Under the pieces are notes generated by a model. That model made no database searches. It worked only from the letters and a program-made list of their open reading frames with translations, and was not told where the DNA came from. The translations under genes were made by a program, and so were the position numbers. A stretch of 64,000 nt of DNA from Rhodococcus phenolicus (lineage in GTDB: Bacteria > Actinomycetota > Actinomycetes > Mycobacteriales > Mycobacteriaceae): assembly GCF_001646785.1 (NCBI RefSeq), contig NZ_LRRH01000008.1, forward strand, positions 1-64,000. Direction: 5' to 3'. This document shows positions 17,350 through 26,748 of the stretch, in pieces (positions within the stretch are counted from its first letter, which is position 1; every line of letters begins with the position of its first letter).

Positions 17350-18150
17350 TCAGACGGAGCCGAGTGCGACGGACGCCTCACCCGTATAGACGAGGAACGT
17401 CAACGATTCCTGGAAGTACAACCGGACGGTCTCGCTGTCGTGCGACAGGTACCCGATGGACAGGTCCTGACCGATCTGCAGGTCGAAGTCGCCGCCGCGG
17501 GTGCTGAGCACGAACGCACCGTCGATCGCGGGCGCCCAGATGATGTCGCCGTCGATGAGCCGGCGGATCTGCTCCCGGATGGGGTAGCCGTGATCGGCCG
17601 TCTCGCTGACCTTCGTGAACTCGTCGGCGCCGAGCAGCACCGAGTACGGGCCGCCGACACCGGCGAGACGCAGCTCCGACAGTGCCTGGCTGATCGCCTC
17701 GGGGATGTCGCGCGGATCTTCCGGCAGGTGCAGCGGCGGGTTCGACGAACTCGCCCGGATCCCTTCGATACCGGCCGCCGCGTACCCCTCGAAGATGGCG
17801 CGGTCCTCCGCGAAGGCGATCTTCTTCGCGGCCTCCTTCACCGGATCCCAGTCGGAGTCCTGCGCGCCGCGCTCGACGTTGTCGATCTCCTCCCGCGACA
17901 GCGTGAACGGCACACGCAGCTCGACGAGCGGTGCGACCCGGTGCCGCCGCGACTGCACACCGTCGGCGGGCGCGGCGATCGTCTCGGTGCGGCCGAGGCC
18001 CACGGCCGCGAAGTCGGCGCCATGGGGGCCGGAGAAGTCCACCACCGTACGGCCGGCGACGTGCCGTTTGAAGGTGCGGATCGCCTCCTCCTCGATCGAC
18101 GCCCACGCGGCATCGGTGATCGGGGCGAGGTCGCGGTAGAGGTTGTTCAT
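17350..18150 (-). CDS. Type 1 encapsulin shell protein
   Basis: The 266-residue HK97-fold protein forms an icosahedral protein nanocompartment, usually 60 subunits for this length. Typical features are the N-terminal MNNLYRDLAPITDAAW helix that binds cargo peptides, the RTVVDFSGPHG segment, and the C-terminal LYFQESLTFLVYTGEASV strand. Its ATG overlaps the stop of the upstream DyP peroxidase gene by four bases (ATGA), so shell and cargo are translated together. Similar to M. tuberculosis Cfp29 (Rv0798c), which follows its DyP gene in the same way. Confidence 0.95.
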   Translation of the reverse strand: MNNLYRDLAPITDAAWASIEEEAIRTFKRHVAGRTVVDFSGPHGADFAAVGLGRTETIAAPADGVQSRRHRVAPLVELRVPFTLSREEIDNVERGAQDSDWDPVKEAAKKIAFAEDRAIFEGYAAAGIEGIRASSSNPPLHLPEDPRDIPEAISQALSELRLAGVGGPYSVLLGADEFTKVSETADHGYPIREQIRRLIDGDIIWAPAIDGAFVLSTRGGDFDLQIGQDLSIGYLSHDSETVRLYFQESLTFLVYTGEASVALGSV

Positions 18151-19178
18151 CGTGTCGAACTCCTTCTCAGGGTGCCGATTCCGAGTGACCCGTCGACGAC
18201 GGGCTCCGGGCCCGTTTCGGTGTCGGCGGTCGGGTGTGGGGCGGGGAGATCCTCCAGGAATTCGGCGGACGGGCAGAAGAACAGCCCGCCGGTGACCGCC
18301 GTCGAGAAATCGAGGATCCGATCGTGGTTGCCCGGCGGATCGCCCAGGAACATGTTGCGCAGCATCTGCTCGGTGACGTCCGGCGAGGCGGCGTAGCCGA
18401 TGAAGTAGGTGCCGAACTCGCCGCCGCCGACGCTCCCGAACGCCATGTTGGCCCGGACGATCTGCCGTTCGTTGCCGTCCGCGTCCGTGACGGTGTTGAG
18501 CGCGACGTGCGAGTTCGACGGTTTGGCGTCGTCGTCGAGTTCGATGTCGTCGAGTTTGGTCCGCCCGATCGCGCGTTCCTGCTCCTCGACCGTCAACGCG
18601 TTCCAGGACTCGAGATCGTGCAGGTACTTCTGCACGATCACGTAGCTGCCGCCGGCGAACTCGGGGTCCTCGTCGCCCACGAGGGCCGCGGCGACCGCGT
18701 CGTCGTCCTCGGGGTTCTCCGTGCCGTCGACGAACCCCAGCAGGTCGCGCCGGTCGAAATAGCGGAAGCCGTGCACCTCGTCGACGAAGGTCGCGACGCC
18801 GCGCAGCCTGTCATTGATCTTGGCGGCGAGTTCGAAACACAGATCCTGCGAGGACGCCCGGATGTGGAACAGGAGGTCGCCGGGGGTCGACGGAGCATGG
18901 TGCGCACCGCCGTGGAGTTCGGTGAACTCGTGCAGTTCGGCGGGCCGGGGGCCGTCGAAGAGCCGGTCCCACAGCTGGGAACCGACACCGACCACACAGG
19001 ACAGCCCGCCGTCGGGGATCCGGAACCCCACCGCTCGCCGTAGGCCGGCGAGGTCCTCGAGGAGGTCACGGACGTCGGATTCGCCGCCGTCGTCGACGGT
19101 CGCGACGAGGAAGATCGCCGCTTCTGTCAGCGGCGTCAGGATCGGTTGCGCACGGGCCACAAGATCACCGTAGAGCAC
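18147..19178 (-). CDS. DyP-type heme peroxidase, encapsulin cargo
   Basis: Dye-decolourising peroxidase of 343 residues. The distal GFVDGTENP motif has Asp151, the proximal heme ligand is probably His224 (NSHVALNT), and the distal Arg is Arg242 (QIVRANM). The C-terminus has an encapsulation signal, DGSLGIGTLRR (329-339), that docks inside the shell encoded next. The annotated start is a GTG; a second GTG six codons on (VARAQPILTP) matches the N-terminus of characterised homologues and may be the true start. The operon context is DyP then encapsulin, with an ATGA overlap. Confidence 0.94.
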   Translation of the reverse strand: MLYGDLVARAQPILTPLTEAAIFLVATVDDGGESDVRDLLEDLAGLRRAVGFRIPDGGLSCVVGVGSQLWDRLFDGPRPAELHEFTELHGGAHHAPSTPGDLLFHIRASSQDLCFELAAKINDRLRGVATFVDEVHGFRYFDRRDLLGFVDGTENPEDDDAVAAALVGDEDPEFAGGSYVIVQKYLHDLESWNALTVEEQERAIGRTKLDDIELDDDAKPSNSHVALNTVTDADGNERQIVRANMAFGSVGGGEFGTYFIGYAASPDVTEQMLRNMFLGDPPGNHDRILDFSTAVTGGLFFCPSAEFLEDLPAPHPTADTETGPEPVVDGSLGIGTLRRSSTR

Positions 19179-19232
19179 GGGGCCGGACGAATCCGTCCCA
19201 ACTCCCCTTCCGCGGCACCGCCTTCGGTTCCG

Positions 19233-19679
19233 CTACGGGGCGAGCGCGTCCCGGATCGCCGCGGCCGTTCCGTCGAGCACGCTCCGGTTGGGGGTGCGCG
19301 GCACGGCGCGCAAACCGAAACCGTCCCCGCGCCGGCGCGGGATCACGTGCAGGTGGACGTGGAAGACCTCCTGACCGGCGGCCTCCCCGTCGGCGAGGAA
19401 GAGGTTCACACCGTCGACCGGCAGGGCGCCCGAGCGCAACGCGGTGGCGATACGCCGCCCCGCGTCGAAGACCCGGGATCCGTCCTCGGGGTCGAGTCCG
19501 CCCAGTCCCGGCGCGTGACGCTTCGGAACCACGAGCAGATGCCCGGCCGTGAACGGCCGAATGTCCATGAACGCGATCACATCCGGCTCGTCGAGCACCA
19601 CGCTGGCCGGGGCGTCGCCCGCGACGATCGCACAGAACACGCAGCCGGTCACGGCAACCGGGTCACGTTCACGCGACAC
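19233..19679 (-). CDS. HIT family hydrolase
   Basis: Histidine-triad protein of 148 residues, acting on nucleotide phosphoramidates or dinucleotides. The triad HVHLHVIPR is near residue 107, and an N-terminal CVFCAIV segment is typical of HinT-like proteins. The GTG start overlaps the end of the upstream tetR by 11 bases. A later GTG (VTGCVFC) would remove nine residues. It lies between tetR and the DyP gene, all on the minus strand with short gaps. Confidence 0.88.
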   Translation of the reverse strand: MSRERDPVAVTGCVFCAIVAGDAPASVVLDEPDVIAFMDIRPFTAGHLLVVPKRHAPGLGGLDPEDGSRVFDAGRRIATALRSGALPVDGVNLFLADGEAAGQEVFHVHLHVIPRRRGDGFGLRAVPRTPNRSVLDGTAAAIRDALAP

Positions 19680-20292
19680 CCGGCACGGACGCCGGACGAC
19701 GCACCACGTCGAGGATGCGCATCAACTGCGCTTCGACTTCCGGGCGATCCCGGACCGCGTCGTCGCTGTGCGCGAGGTAGAGCATCGCTTCCTCGATCGC
19801 TGCCAGCAACAGGTGTGCCAGCACGGGCGAGGCCTGCTGGGACTCTCCGTTCTCGCGGGCGATCGCGGTCAGCGTCCGCTCGATCCGGCCGATCGTCGAG
19901 TTGCGGTGGGTTTCCCGCACCTCGGTCCAGCCGAGCACGGCCGGCGCCTCGATGAGCAGCAGCCGTCCGGTCGCCGGGTCGTACACCGAGTCCAACGCCG
20001 CCATCACCGTCCGGCTCAAGCCCTCCCACTTGGTCGCCTCGGACTTGTGGGCACCGAGGGTCGCCTCGGCCTCGAGCTGAATCCGCTCGATGACGCCGCG
20101 GAACAGCTCCCGCTTGTTCGCGAAGTGGTGATACAGCGCGCCGCGGGTCACGCCCGCCTGCACCACGATCTCCTCGGTTGCGGCGGCCGCGTAGCCGTCC
20201 CTCAGGAAGATCTCCTGGGCGGCGTCGAGGAGTGCGGCACGGGTGCGCGCCGCGTCTCTGATCCGCCCGGAGTTCTCGTGCTTGTCGGACAA
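19669..20292 (-). CDS. TetR family regulator
   Basis: The 207-residue AcrR-type repressor has an N-terminal helix-turn-helix (ATEEIVVQAGVTRGALYHHF) and a ligand-binding C-terminal half with LLIEAPAVLGW. A TTG start is chosen because GGGGAG lies six bases before it and no ATG or GTG fits. It follows purB by 65 bp and overlaps the HIT gene. Its target is not obvious; the downstream HIT-DyP-encapsulin genes are candidates by position only. Confidence 0.88.
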   Translation of the reverse strand: MSDKHENSGRIRDAARTRAALLDAAQEIFLRDGYAAAATEEIVVQAGVTRGALYHHFANKRELFRGVIERIQLEAEATLGAHKSEATKWEGLSRTVMAALDSVYDPATGRLLLIEAPAVLGWTEVRETHRNSTIGRIERTLTAIARENGESQQASPVLAHLLLAAIEEAMLYLAHSDDAVRDRPEVEAQLMRILDVVRRPASVPGVA

Positions 20293-20357
20293 TTTCTTCT
20301 CCCCTGTTTTTTCTGTTACCCGATCGAACGTCCCCCCGGGCGTGCGACGCGGCTGGT

Positions 20358-21779
20358 TCAGAGAATGGGAGCCGGCGTGTACTTCGCCGCCTCCGGATAG
20401 CGCCCGACGAGTTCCTGCACGGCGTCCACCACGGACGTCACCTGTGCTTCGGCCGCACCGACGAAGGCCGAGCGGTCGGCGAGCGCGGCGTCGAGAGCCT
20501 CGCGGTCGAGCGGCAGACGCTCGTCGGCGGCGAGACGGTCGAGCAGATCGGGTTCGCGGCCCTGCTCGCGCATCGCGAGCGCCACCGCGACCGCGTGCTC
20601 CTTGATGACCTCGTGGGCGGTCTCCCGCCCGACACCGGCCCGCACCGCCGCCATCAGCACCTTGGTTGTGGCGAGGAACGGCAGGTAGCGGTTCAGTTCC
20701 TTCTCGATCACCGCAGGATAGGCGCCGAACTCGGCGAGCACCGTCAGGAACGTCTCCATCTGGCCGTCGATCGCGAAGAACGCGTCGGGCAGCGCGACGC
20801 GGCGCACCACCGAGCAGAACACGTCGCCTTCGTTCCACTGGGCTCCGGCCAGCTCCGCGGCCATCGACGCGTAACCGCGCAGCACCACCTGCAGACCGTT
20901 GACGCGCTCGCACGACCGCGTGTTCATCTTGTGCGGCATCGCCGACGAACCGACCTGCCCGGGCTGGAAGCCCTCGGTGACCAGCTCGTGGCCGGCCATC
21001 AGCCGGATCGTGTGGGCCAGCGACGACGGACCGCTGCCGACCTGGACGAGCGCGGAGAGCACATCGTGGTCCAGCGACCGCGGGTATACCTGCCCGACGC
21101 TGGTGAAGACGTGGGAGAAACCGAGGTGCTCGGCGACCTTCTGCTCGAGCTGCTCGAGCTTGCCGGCGTCCCCGTCGAGCAGGTCGAGCATGTCCTGAGC
21201 GGTGCCCATCGGGCCCTTGATGCCGCGCAGCGGGTAACGGTCGACGAGTTCCCGCAGGCGGGTCAGCGCGATGAGCAGTTCGTCGGCGGCGGACGCGAAC
21301 CGCTTGCCGAGGGTCGTGGCCTGCGCGGCGACGTTGTGGGAACGACCGGCCATGACCACCGCCGAGTACTCGGTGGCACGTTCGGCGAGCCGCGCAGCGA
21401 TCGCGACGCCGTGCGCGTGCACGTGTTCAAGCGACCGCAGTACCTGCAGCTGCTCCACGTTCTCGGTCAGATCGCGGCTGGTCATGCCCTTGTGCACGTG
21501 CTCGTGTCCGGCGAGCGCGTTGAACTCCTCGATGCGGGCCTTCACGTCGTGGCGGGTGACGCGCTCGCGAGCGGCAATCGAGTCGAGATCGACCTTGTCG
21601 ACGACACGCTCGTAGTCGGCGAGCGCCTCGGCCGGAACGTCGATACCCAGCTCCGCCTGTGCCCTCAGCACCGCCAGCCACAACTGCCGTTCGAGCACGA
21701 TCTTGTGCTCCGGTGACCACAGTGCCCGGAGGTCGGGGCTGGCGTATCGGGTTGCAAGGACATTCGGGATCAGGCTCAC
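20358..21779 (-). CDS. purB: Adenylosuccinate lyase
   Basis: The fumarase/aspartase superfamily enzyme of 473 residues splits SAICAR to AICAR and adenylosuccinate to AMP. The superfamily signature SSAMPHKMN (GSSxMPxKxN) is present, with the catalytic-region TSRDLTENVEQ and AGRSHN motifs in the N-terminal half. Length is typical of the actinobacterial enzyme. The start is a GTG (VSLIPNVLATRY). The longer open frame upstream is noncoding. Confidence 0.95.
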   Translation of the reverse strand: MSLIPNVLATRYASPDLRALWSPEHKIVLERQLWLAVLRAQAELGIDVPAEALADYERVVDKVDLDSIAARERVTRHDVKARIEEFNALAGHEHVHKGMTSRDLTENVEQLQVLRSLEHVHAHGVAIAARLAERATEYSAVVMAGRSHNVAAQATTLGKRFASAADELLIALTRLRELVDRYPLRGIKGPMGTAQDMLDLLDGDAGKLEQLEQKVAEHLGFSHVFTSVGQVYPRSLDHDVLSALVQVGSGPSSLAHTIRLMAGHELVTEGFQPGQVGSSAMPHKMNTRSCERVNGLQVVLRGYASMAAELAGAQWNEGDVFCSVVRRVALPDAFFAIDGQMETFLTVLAEFGAYPAVIEKELNRYLPFLATTKVLMAAVRAGVGRETAHEVIKEHAVAVALAMREQGREPDLLDRLAADERLPLDREALDAALADRSAFVGAAEAQVTSVVDAVQELVGRYPEAAKYTPAPIL

Positions 21780-21804
21780 AACCACACAGTTTACGGGTCC
21801 GGGG

Positions 21805-22422
21805 CTACGGATCCGGTTCGGCAGGCGGCGCGACGCTCCCGACGACATCGAGCAGGATGCCCCGCGCGAGCCCGCGCGGATCGGGATCGAGCTCGCCGAG
21901 TGCGCCGAGGACGGCACCGTCGACGGCCGCGACCAGCCTGCGGATCTGCGTCGGCTCCACAGTTCGGCCGCATCGTTCCAGCAGGTCGGTGAGCAGTTCG
22001 TCGATCTGCCGGCGGGCGTGCAGCTGGACGTCGCGCAGCTCGGTGTGCCGGGCGGTGGCGACGCAGCGCTCGTACCGGGAGATCAGTTGCTCGCGCTCGA
22101 GCTCACCGACACCGCGCGGCCCCACCAGCAGGTCGACGATCAGCTCCGCGGTCGACTCCAGACTGCGGTGGAGGGGGGTCACCTCCTCGACCCGCGCACG
22201 CATCAGGTCCAGCTCGCGACTGGAGTTGTACTCGAAGGCGCACACGACGAGCTCGTCCAGGGATTCGAAATAGTAGGTCGTGGACGCGAGAGGCAGGCCC
22301 GCCCGGTTCGCGACGGCGCGGTGGCGGACCGCGTCGATTCCTCCCTCGAGGATCAGTTCGGCTGCCGATTCGACGAGCGCCTGGCGGCGCCGCTCGCCTT
22401 TCGGTGTGGCAGCTGTCGTCAC
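21805..22422 (-). CDS. TetR family regulator
   Basis: The 205-residue repressor has an HTH around VRHRAVANRAGLPLASTTYYF and a C-terminal domain containing a conserved LLVGPRGVGELE stretch. It starts at GTG 22422. A palindrome (CTGTCA-TCG-TGACAG) lies two bases upstream of the start and overlaps the ribosome-binding region, suggesting autorepression. The aminotransferase gene is 64 bp upstream in the same direction. The ligand is unknown. Confidence 0.87.
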   Translation of the reverse strand: MTTAATPKGERRRQALVESAAELILEGGIDAVRHRAVANRAGLPLASTTYYFESLDELVVCAFEYNSSRELDLMRARVEEVTPLHRSLESTAELIVDLLVGPRGVGELEREQLISRYERCVATARHTELRDVQLHARRQIDELLTDLLERCGRTVEPTQIRRLVAAVDGAVLGALGELDPDPRGLARGILLDVVGSVAPPAEPDP

Positions 22423-22423
22423 C

Positions 22424-22438
22424 CTGTCATCGTGACAG
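22424..22438. promoter_or_regulatory. TetR-type palindromic operator
   Basis: CTGTCA-TCG-TGACAG has perfect 6-bp arms. It sits immediately before the tetR start codon, where a bound dimer would block initiation. Confidence 0.55.
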
Positions 22439-22486
22439 TCCGGGCCGTTCCACCAGGGGAAAACGGCCGGACGCACGACCTTCGAC

Positions 22487-23683
22487 TCACGGCACGGCGT
22501 GCCGTCGGGACGAGTGCAACCAGGCGCCCAGGCGCTCGAGGGCGGACTCGATGTCGGCGGTCGCCCCCGCGAACGACAACCGGACCGTCTCGTCACCCCG
22601 GACGGTGTCGAAGTCGATGCCCGGGGCGAGTGCGACGCCCGTGTCGTGCAGCAGTCGCGAACACCATGCGGTGGAGGTCTCGCCGGGCCGCAGCAGGTGC
22701 GCGACGTCCGCATACACGTAGAACGCGCCGTCGGCGGGGGCGAGCTTCGTGATGCCCATCGCCAGCAGTCCCCGCAACAGCAGGTCTCGGTTCGCGGCGT
22801 AACGCGCGACGTGCCCGTCGAGTTCGGCGCGCGCCTCGGCACCGAATGCCTCGATCGCCGCGTACTGCGAGATCGACGGAGGGCACACCGTCATGTTCGA
22901 CGCCAGCCGCTGCAACGGCCGCTGCAGGGACTGCGGCACCAGAATCCAGCCGAGCCGCCAGCCGGTCATCGAGAAGTACTTCGACACCGACCCGACGACC
23001 GCCGATTCGCGGGAGGTCGACCACGCGGTGGAGGTGGCCGGTGTGCCCGGGGTCGCGAACTCGATGCCGTGATAGATCTCGTCGGAGATCAGCAGGGCAC
23101 CGTGCTCGTCGCACCACCGCGCCAGCGCGGCCAGCTCGGCCGGTTCGATCATGGTGCCGGTCGGGTTGGCGGGGCTCGCGACGATCAGACCTGCGGGCGG
23201 GGTGTCGAGCGCGTCGAGCATCGCGACGGTCGGCTGGTAACGGGTCTCCGGGCCGCAGTCCAGCTCGACCACGTTGCACCCGAGCGCCGCGAGCGTGTTG
23301 CGGTACGCCGGATATCCGGGCCGTGCGACGACGACGGTGTCACCGGCGTCGAACGCGGCGAGGAACAACAGCGTGAACGCACCCGACGAACCGGTGGTCA
23401 CCACGACGTCGTCGGCGCCGACGTCGATGCCGTACCGGTCACGGTGGTAGCCGGCGATCGCCTCGCGCAGCGGCAGGATCCCGAACGTCTCGGTGTAGCC
23501 GAGCAGTTCGGCGTCGATCGCACGGTGGGTCGCGCGCAGCACCGGCGCGGGTGCCGGCGTCGACGGTTGCCCGGCGGCCAGCGACAGGACGTCGCCGTGC
23601 GTGCGCTGACGCTCGGCCGCGGCCTTCCACACATCCATGACGTGGAAGGTCTCGATGTTCGATCGCCGGGATTCGTTACGCAC
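22487..23683 (-). CDS. PLP-dependent aminotransferase, class I/II
   Basis: The fold-type I aminotransferase has 398 residues. PLP contacts are visible: TGSSGAF near 105, [18 protein letters not shown] with the pyridine-binding Asp, and the Schiff-base Lys in [15 protein letters not shown]. This layout is typical of aspartate/aromatic or branched-chain-type transaminases of unknown specificity; similar genes sit near purB and purD in mycobacteria. The start is a GTG (VRNESRRSN). Substrates cannot be deduced. Confidence 0.88.
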   Translation of the reverse strand: MRNESRRSNIETFHVMDVWKAAAERQRTHGDVLSLAAGQPSTPAPAPVLRATHRAIDAELLGYTETFGILPLREAIAGYHRDRYGIDVGADDVVVTTGSSGAFTLLFLAAFDAGDTVVVARPGYPAYRNTLAALGCNVVELDCGPETRYQPTVAMLDALDTPPAGLIVASPANPTGTMIEPAELAALARWCDEHGALLISDEIYHGIEFATPGTPATSTAWSTSRESAVVGSVSKYFSMTGWRLGWILVPQSLQRPLQRLASNMTVCPPSISQYAAIEAFGAEARAELDGHVARYAANRDLLLRGLLAMGITKLAPADGAFYVYADVAHLLRPGETSTAWCSRLLHDTGVALAPGIDFDTVRGDETVRLSFAGATADIESALERLGAWLHSSRRHAVP

Positions 23684-23726
23684 CCTGCCGACGGTAGTCC
23701 CCGCCGGCCGGGCGACGAGCACGAGG

Positions 23727-24980
23727 TCAGACGGTGATGCGCCCCTCGACGGCGGCGAGGCCGATGTCGGTGCGGAAATGACCGCCCGGCAGCTTGATTC
23801 CGCCGAGCGTCGCGTATGCGTGGTCACGGGCCGCGCTCAGGTCGGCACCCACTCCGACCACACTGAGCACGCGACCGCCGGCCGAGACGACCCCGCCGGC
23901 ATCGCCGACCTTGGTCCCGGCGTGCAACACGCCCTCGGCGTCCGCGCCGGTGATGACGTCGCCCGTGCGGGGGCTGGCCGGGTAGTACTCGGCGGCCAGC
24001 ACGACCGTCACCGCGGCACCGTCGCGCCAGCGCAGCGGCGGCAGGTCCGCGAGGACTCCGGTGGCGGTCGCATTCAACGCCTCGCCGAGCGGGGACTCGA
24101 GCAGCGCGAGGACGGCCTGAGTCTCGGGGTCACCGAACCGGCAGTTGAATTCGACGACGGCCGGGCCGTCCTTGCCGATCGCGAGACCGGCGTAGAGCAG
24201 GCCGGAGAAACCGCAGCCACGGTTCACGAGTTCCGCGGCGACCGGCTTGACGACCTCCTCGACGATGACGTCGACGGTCTCGGCCGGCAGCCACGGCAGC
24301 GGCGTGTACGCACCCATGCCCCCGGTGTTGGGACCGGTGTCCCCGTCCCCGACGCGCTTGTGGTCCTGCGCCGGCAGCAGCGGCACCACCGTTTCACCGT
24401 CGACGAGGCAGAACAGCGACACCTCGGGTCCGTCGAGGAAGGATTCGAGCAGCACCGGATGCCCGTTCTCGAGGATCTCGGCGGCGTGGTCGCGCGCCGC
24501 GGCGCGGTCGGTGGTGACGACCACGCCCTTGCCGGCGGCCAGGCCGTCGTCCTTGACGACCCAGGTCGGGCCGAAGCGGTCCAATGCCTCGTCGAGCACG
24601 CCGGGCGAATCGACGACCTCGCTGTGCGCGGTCCGCACACCGGCGGCGTTCATGACGTCCTTGGCGAAGGCCTTCGACCCTTCGATGCGGGCGGCCTCGG
24701 CGGACGGGCCGAAGCACGCGATGCCCGCGGCGCGTACCGCGTCGGCGACACCGAGGACCAGCGGAACCTCGGGCCCGATCACCACGAGGTCGACGTTCTG
24801 CTCCTTTGCGAGCGCGACGACCTGCTCGCCGGAGGCCGCGTCGACCGGGAACTGTTCGGCGATCTGCGCGATGCCGGCGTTGCCGGGCGCGGCGAGCACC
24901 GCGGTCACCCCGGGGTCGCGGGACAGAGCCAGGACGAGAGCATGTTCACGGGCACCGGAGCCGATAACGAGTACGCGCAC
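23727..24980 (-). CDS. purD: Phosphoribosylamine-glycine ligase (GAR synthetase)
   Basis: The ATP-grasp enzyme of 417 residues makes GAR from phosphoribosylamine and glycine. It begins [15 protein letters not shown] at a GTG, the canonical PurD N-terminus. The ATP-grasp parts [14 protein letters not shown], the substrate motif [19 protein letters not shown] and [11 protein letters not shown] follow in order. The long open frame reaching back to about 27170 is a shadow of the neighbouring genes, not a fusion. It is divergent from the HIT gene at 25158. Confidence 0.96.
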   Translation of the reverse strand: MRVLVIGSGAREHALVLALSRDPGVTAVLAAPGNAGIAQIAEQFPVDAASGEQVVALAKEQNVDLVVIGPEVPLVLGVADAVRAAGIACFGPSAEAARIEGSKAFAKDVMNAAGVRTAHSEVVDSPGVLDEALDRFGPTWVVKDDGLAAGKGVVVTTDRAAARDHAAEILENGHPVLLESFLDGPEVSLFCLVDGETVVPLLPAQDHKRVGDGDTGPNTGGMGAYTPLPWLPAETVDVIVEEVVKPVAAELVNRGCGFSGLLYAGLAIGKDGPAVVEFNCRFGDPETQAVLALLESPLGEALNATATGVLADLPPLRWRDGAAVTVVLAAEYYPASPRTGDVITGADAEGVLHAGTKVGDAGGVVSAGGRVLSVVGVGADLSAARDHAYATLGGIKLPGGHFRTDIGLAAVEGRITV

Positions 24981-25157
24981 GCAGCACAGACTACGGGACC
25001 GCAGGGTCCCGGCTTTCCGGCCGGGCGGGCCACCGGATCCGCACCCCGGAAAGTCGCCGGCGCACGGATTGCCCGCGCGCGGCTGCCCATCCGGGGTGCG
25101 GCCACTGCTCGCGACCGGACGCGCGCCGACGCGAAGATCGCGCTTATCCTCCCGGAT

Positions 25158-25583
25158 ATGGCTTCCGTGTTCAGCATGATCATCGCCGGCGACCTGCCGG
25201 GTCGCTTCGTGTGGCAGGACGACGACGTCGTCGCCTTCCTCACCATCAACCCCCTCAACCCGGGTCACGTGCTCGTCGTCCCCCGCGAGGAGGTGGACCA
25301 CTGGCAGAACATCGACGACGCGCTCTGGGCCAAGGTCAACGACGTCGCCCGCATCATGGGCCGGGCCGTGTGCGCCGCGTACGACTCCCCTCGCGCCGGC
25401 CTGCTGATCGCCGGCCTGGAGGTTCCGCACCTGCACCTGCACGTGTTCCCCGCCTACGACCTGGGTGACTTCGACATCTCGAAGGCCGAGCGCGATCCGT
25501 CGCCCGAGGCGCTCGACGAGGCCCGCGACAAGGTGCGCGCGGCGCTGCGGGATCTGGGTTACGGCGCCAACGTCCCGGCCTGA
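25158..25583 (+). CDS. HIT family protein
   Basis: Second HIT protein in the window, 141 residues. The triad is [11 protein letters not shown], preceded by [20 protein letters not shown] and [14 protein letters not shown]. It lacks the zinc-type CxxC pair seen in the other HIT protein. It resembles M. tuberculosis Rv0759c, which also lies beside phoP-phoR. No clear ribosome site precedes the ATG, and TATCCT lies close to it, so a leaderless transcript is possible. The 3' end overlaps the convergent hydrolase gene by 25 bases. Confidence 0.88.
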   Translation: MASVFSMIIAGDLPGRFVWQDDDVVAFLTINPLNPGHVLVVPREEVDHWQNIDDALWAKVNDVARIMGRAVCAAYDSPRAGLLIAGLEVPHLHLHVFPAYDLGDFDISKAERDPSPEALDEARDKVRAALRDLGYGANVPA

Positions 25584-26680
25584 GCCTCGGGGACCGCGGG
25601 TTCCACGCGGTCCCGGCCGTCGCCGTGCGGGTCGTCCAGGAACTGCGCCAGATGCATCCACGACGTGGTGCGCGCGGTGGGTCCGGTGAGCAGACCGAGG
25701 TGACTGCCGGGCGCGGTCGCGAACCGGACGGCCGCGTTCGGCAGGACTCCGGTGATCGCCTCGACGGACGGGACCGGCGCGAGGACGTCCTCGGTGCCGG
25801 CGAGTGCGAGGACCGGCGCGGTGACCGCGGCGAGATCGATCGTGCGATTCCCGAAGCGTGCCTTCCCGGACGCCAGGTCGTTGGCGACGGTCAGGCGCAT
25901 CCCCATCTCGTGGAACAGCTGTCCCGGGTAGCCGAACATGCCGGCCTGGAACCGGTCGACCGATTCCATCCGGGCCAGCTGGTCGGCGTCGGTGATGTTG
26001 CGGACGATGAACCACGGCCGCCGCAGTTCCCGTTCGAGCGCGGTGGCCCGATAACCGATCTGCACGAGCGGCGCCGGGACCCCACCGAGGATGCGTGAAA
26101 CCCCGGCCAGCACGGGATCGCCGACGTATCGGCCCGCGATCCGGGCGAGCGCGACCAGCGGGATCTGCGCGTAGTCGATCGGGGTGCCGAACGCGGTGAT
26201 CGACCGGATCGGAAGCTCCGGGTGCGCGGCGGCGGTGAGCAGCCCGAGCGTCCCGCCGAGGCTCCACGCGACGAGGTCGACGTCGCGGTTGCCGCTGAGC
26301 TCGGACACCCGGTGGATCGCCTCGGGCACGATGTCGTCGATCCACATCTCGAACCCGAGGTCGCGGTCGTCGTGGTTCATCGGCCCGTAGTCGAGGACGT
26401 AGACACTGCGGCCCAGGTCGACCAGGAACTGCACGACGCTCTGGTCGGGCATCAGGTCGTAGCAGCTCGACGGTGCGGCGAGCGGGGTGACGAGCAGCAC
26501 CGGGTCCCCGGCCCGATCCGGGCCGAACCGGCGCAGGGTGCGGTGCGGGCCGTCGCCGACGATCACCGACGGGGTGCGGTGCGGCGGCGCGATCCCGTCG
26601 GAGACGAACAGCGACCACGCGTTGCCCGCAGCGCGGAATGCGATCTCGGTCGCACTGCGTGCCATGTCGGTGATGCCCAT
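25559..26680 (-). CDS. Alpha/beta hydrolase, PhaC-like
   Basis: The 373-residue alpha/beta-hydrolase has strong similarity in layout to class III polyhydroxyalkanoate synthases: [13 protein letters not shown] near the start, [24 protein letters not shown]-type sequence, and the nucleophile elbow AWSLGG. PHA synthases use Cys at this site; here it is Ser, which argues for a hydrolase or lipase role. A likely acid-His pair is in [10 protein letters not shown] and GSHLGLLTG. It lies downstream of phoR on the same strand with a 68-bp gap. Confidence 0.75.
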   Translation of the reverse strand: MGITDMARSATEIAFRAAGNAWSLFVSDGIAPPHRTPSVIVGDGPHRTLRRFGPDRAGDPVLLVTPLAAPSSCYDLMPDQSVVQFLVDLGRSVYVLDYGPMNHDDRDLGFEMWIDDIVPEAIHRVSELSGNRDVDLVAWSLGGTLGLLTAAAHPELPIRSITAFGTPIDYAQIPLVALARIAGRYVGDPVLAGVSRILGGVPAPLVQIGYRATALERELRRPWFIVRNITDADQLARMESVDRFQAGMFGYPGQLFHEMGMRLTVANDLASGKARFGNRTIDLAAVTAPVLALAGTEDVLAPVPSVEAITGVLPNAAVRFATAPGSHLGLLTGPTARTTSWMHLAQFLDDPHGDGRDRVEPAVPEAQAGTLAP

Positions 26681-26748
26681 CGTCGGTGTGCCTCCAGGGT
26701 TGCGCGGCCTGCTCCGCAGACACGGTAACGGAGGAACTTACCGAAGAG

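Noticed and set aside
25559-26680. Polyhydroxyalkanoate synthase
   Set aside because: The nucleophile position is Ser in AWSLGG, not the Cys required for PHA polymerisation.
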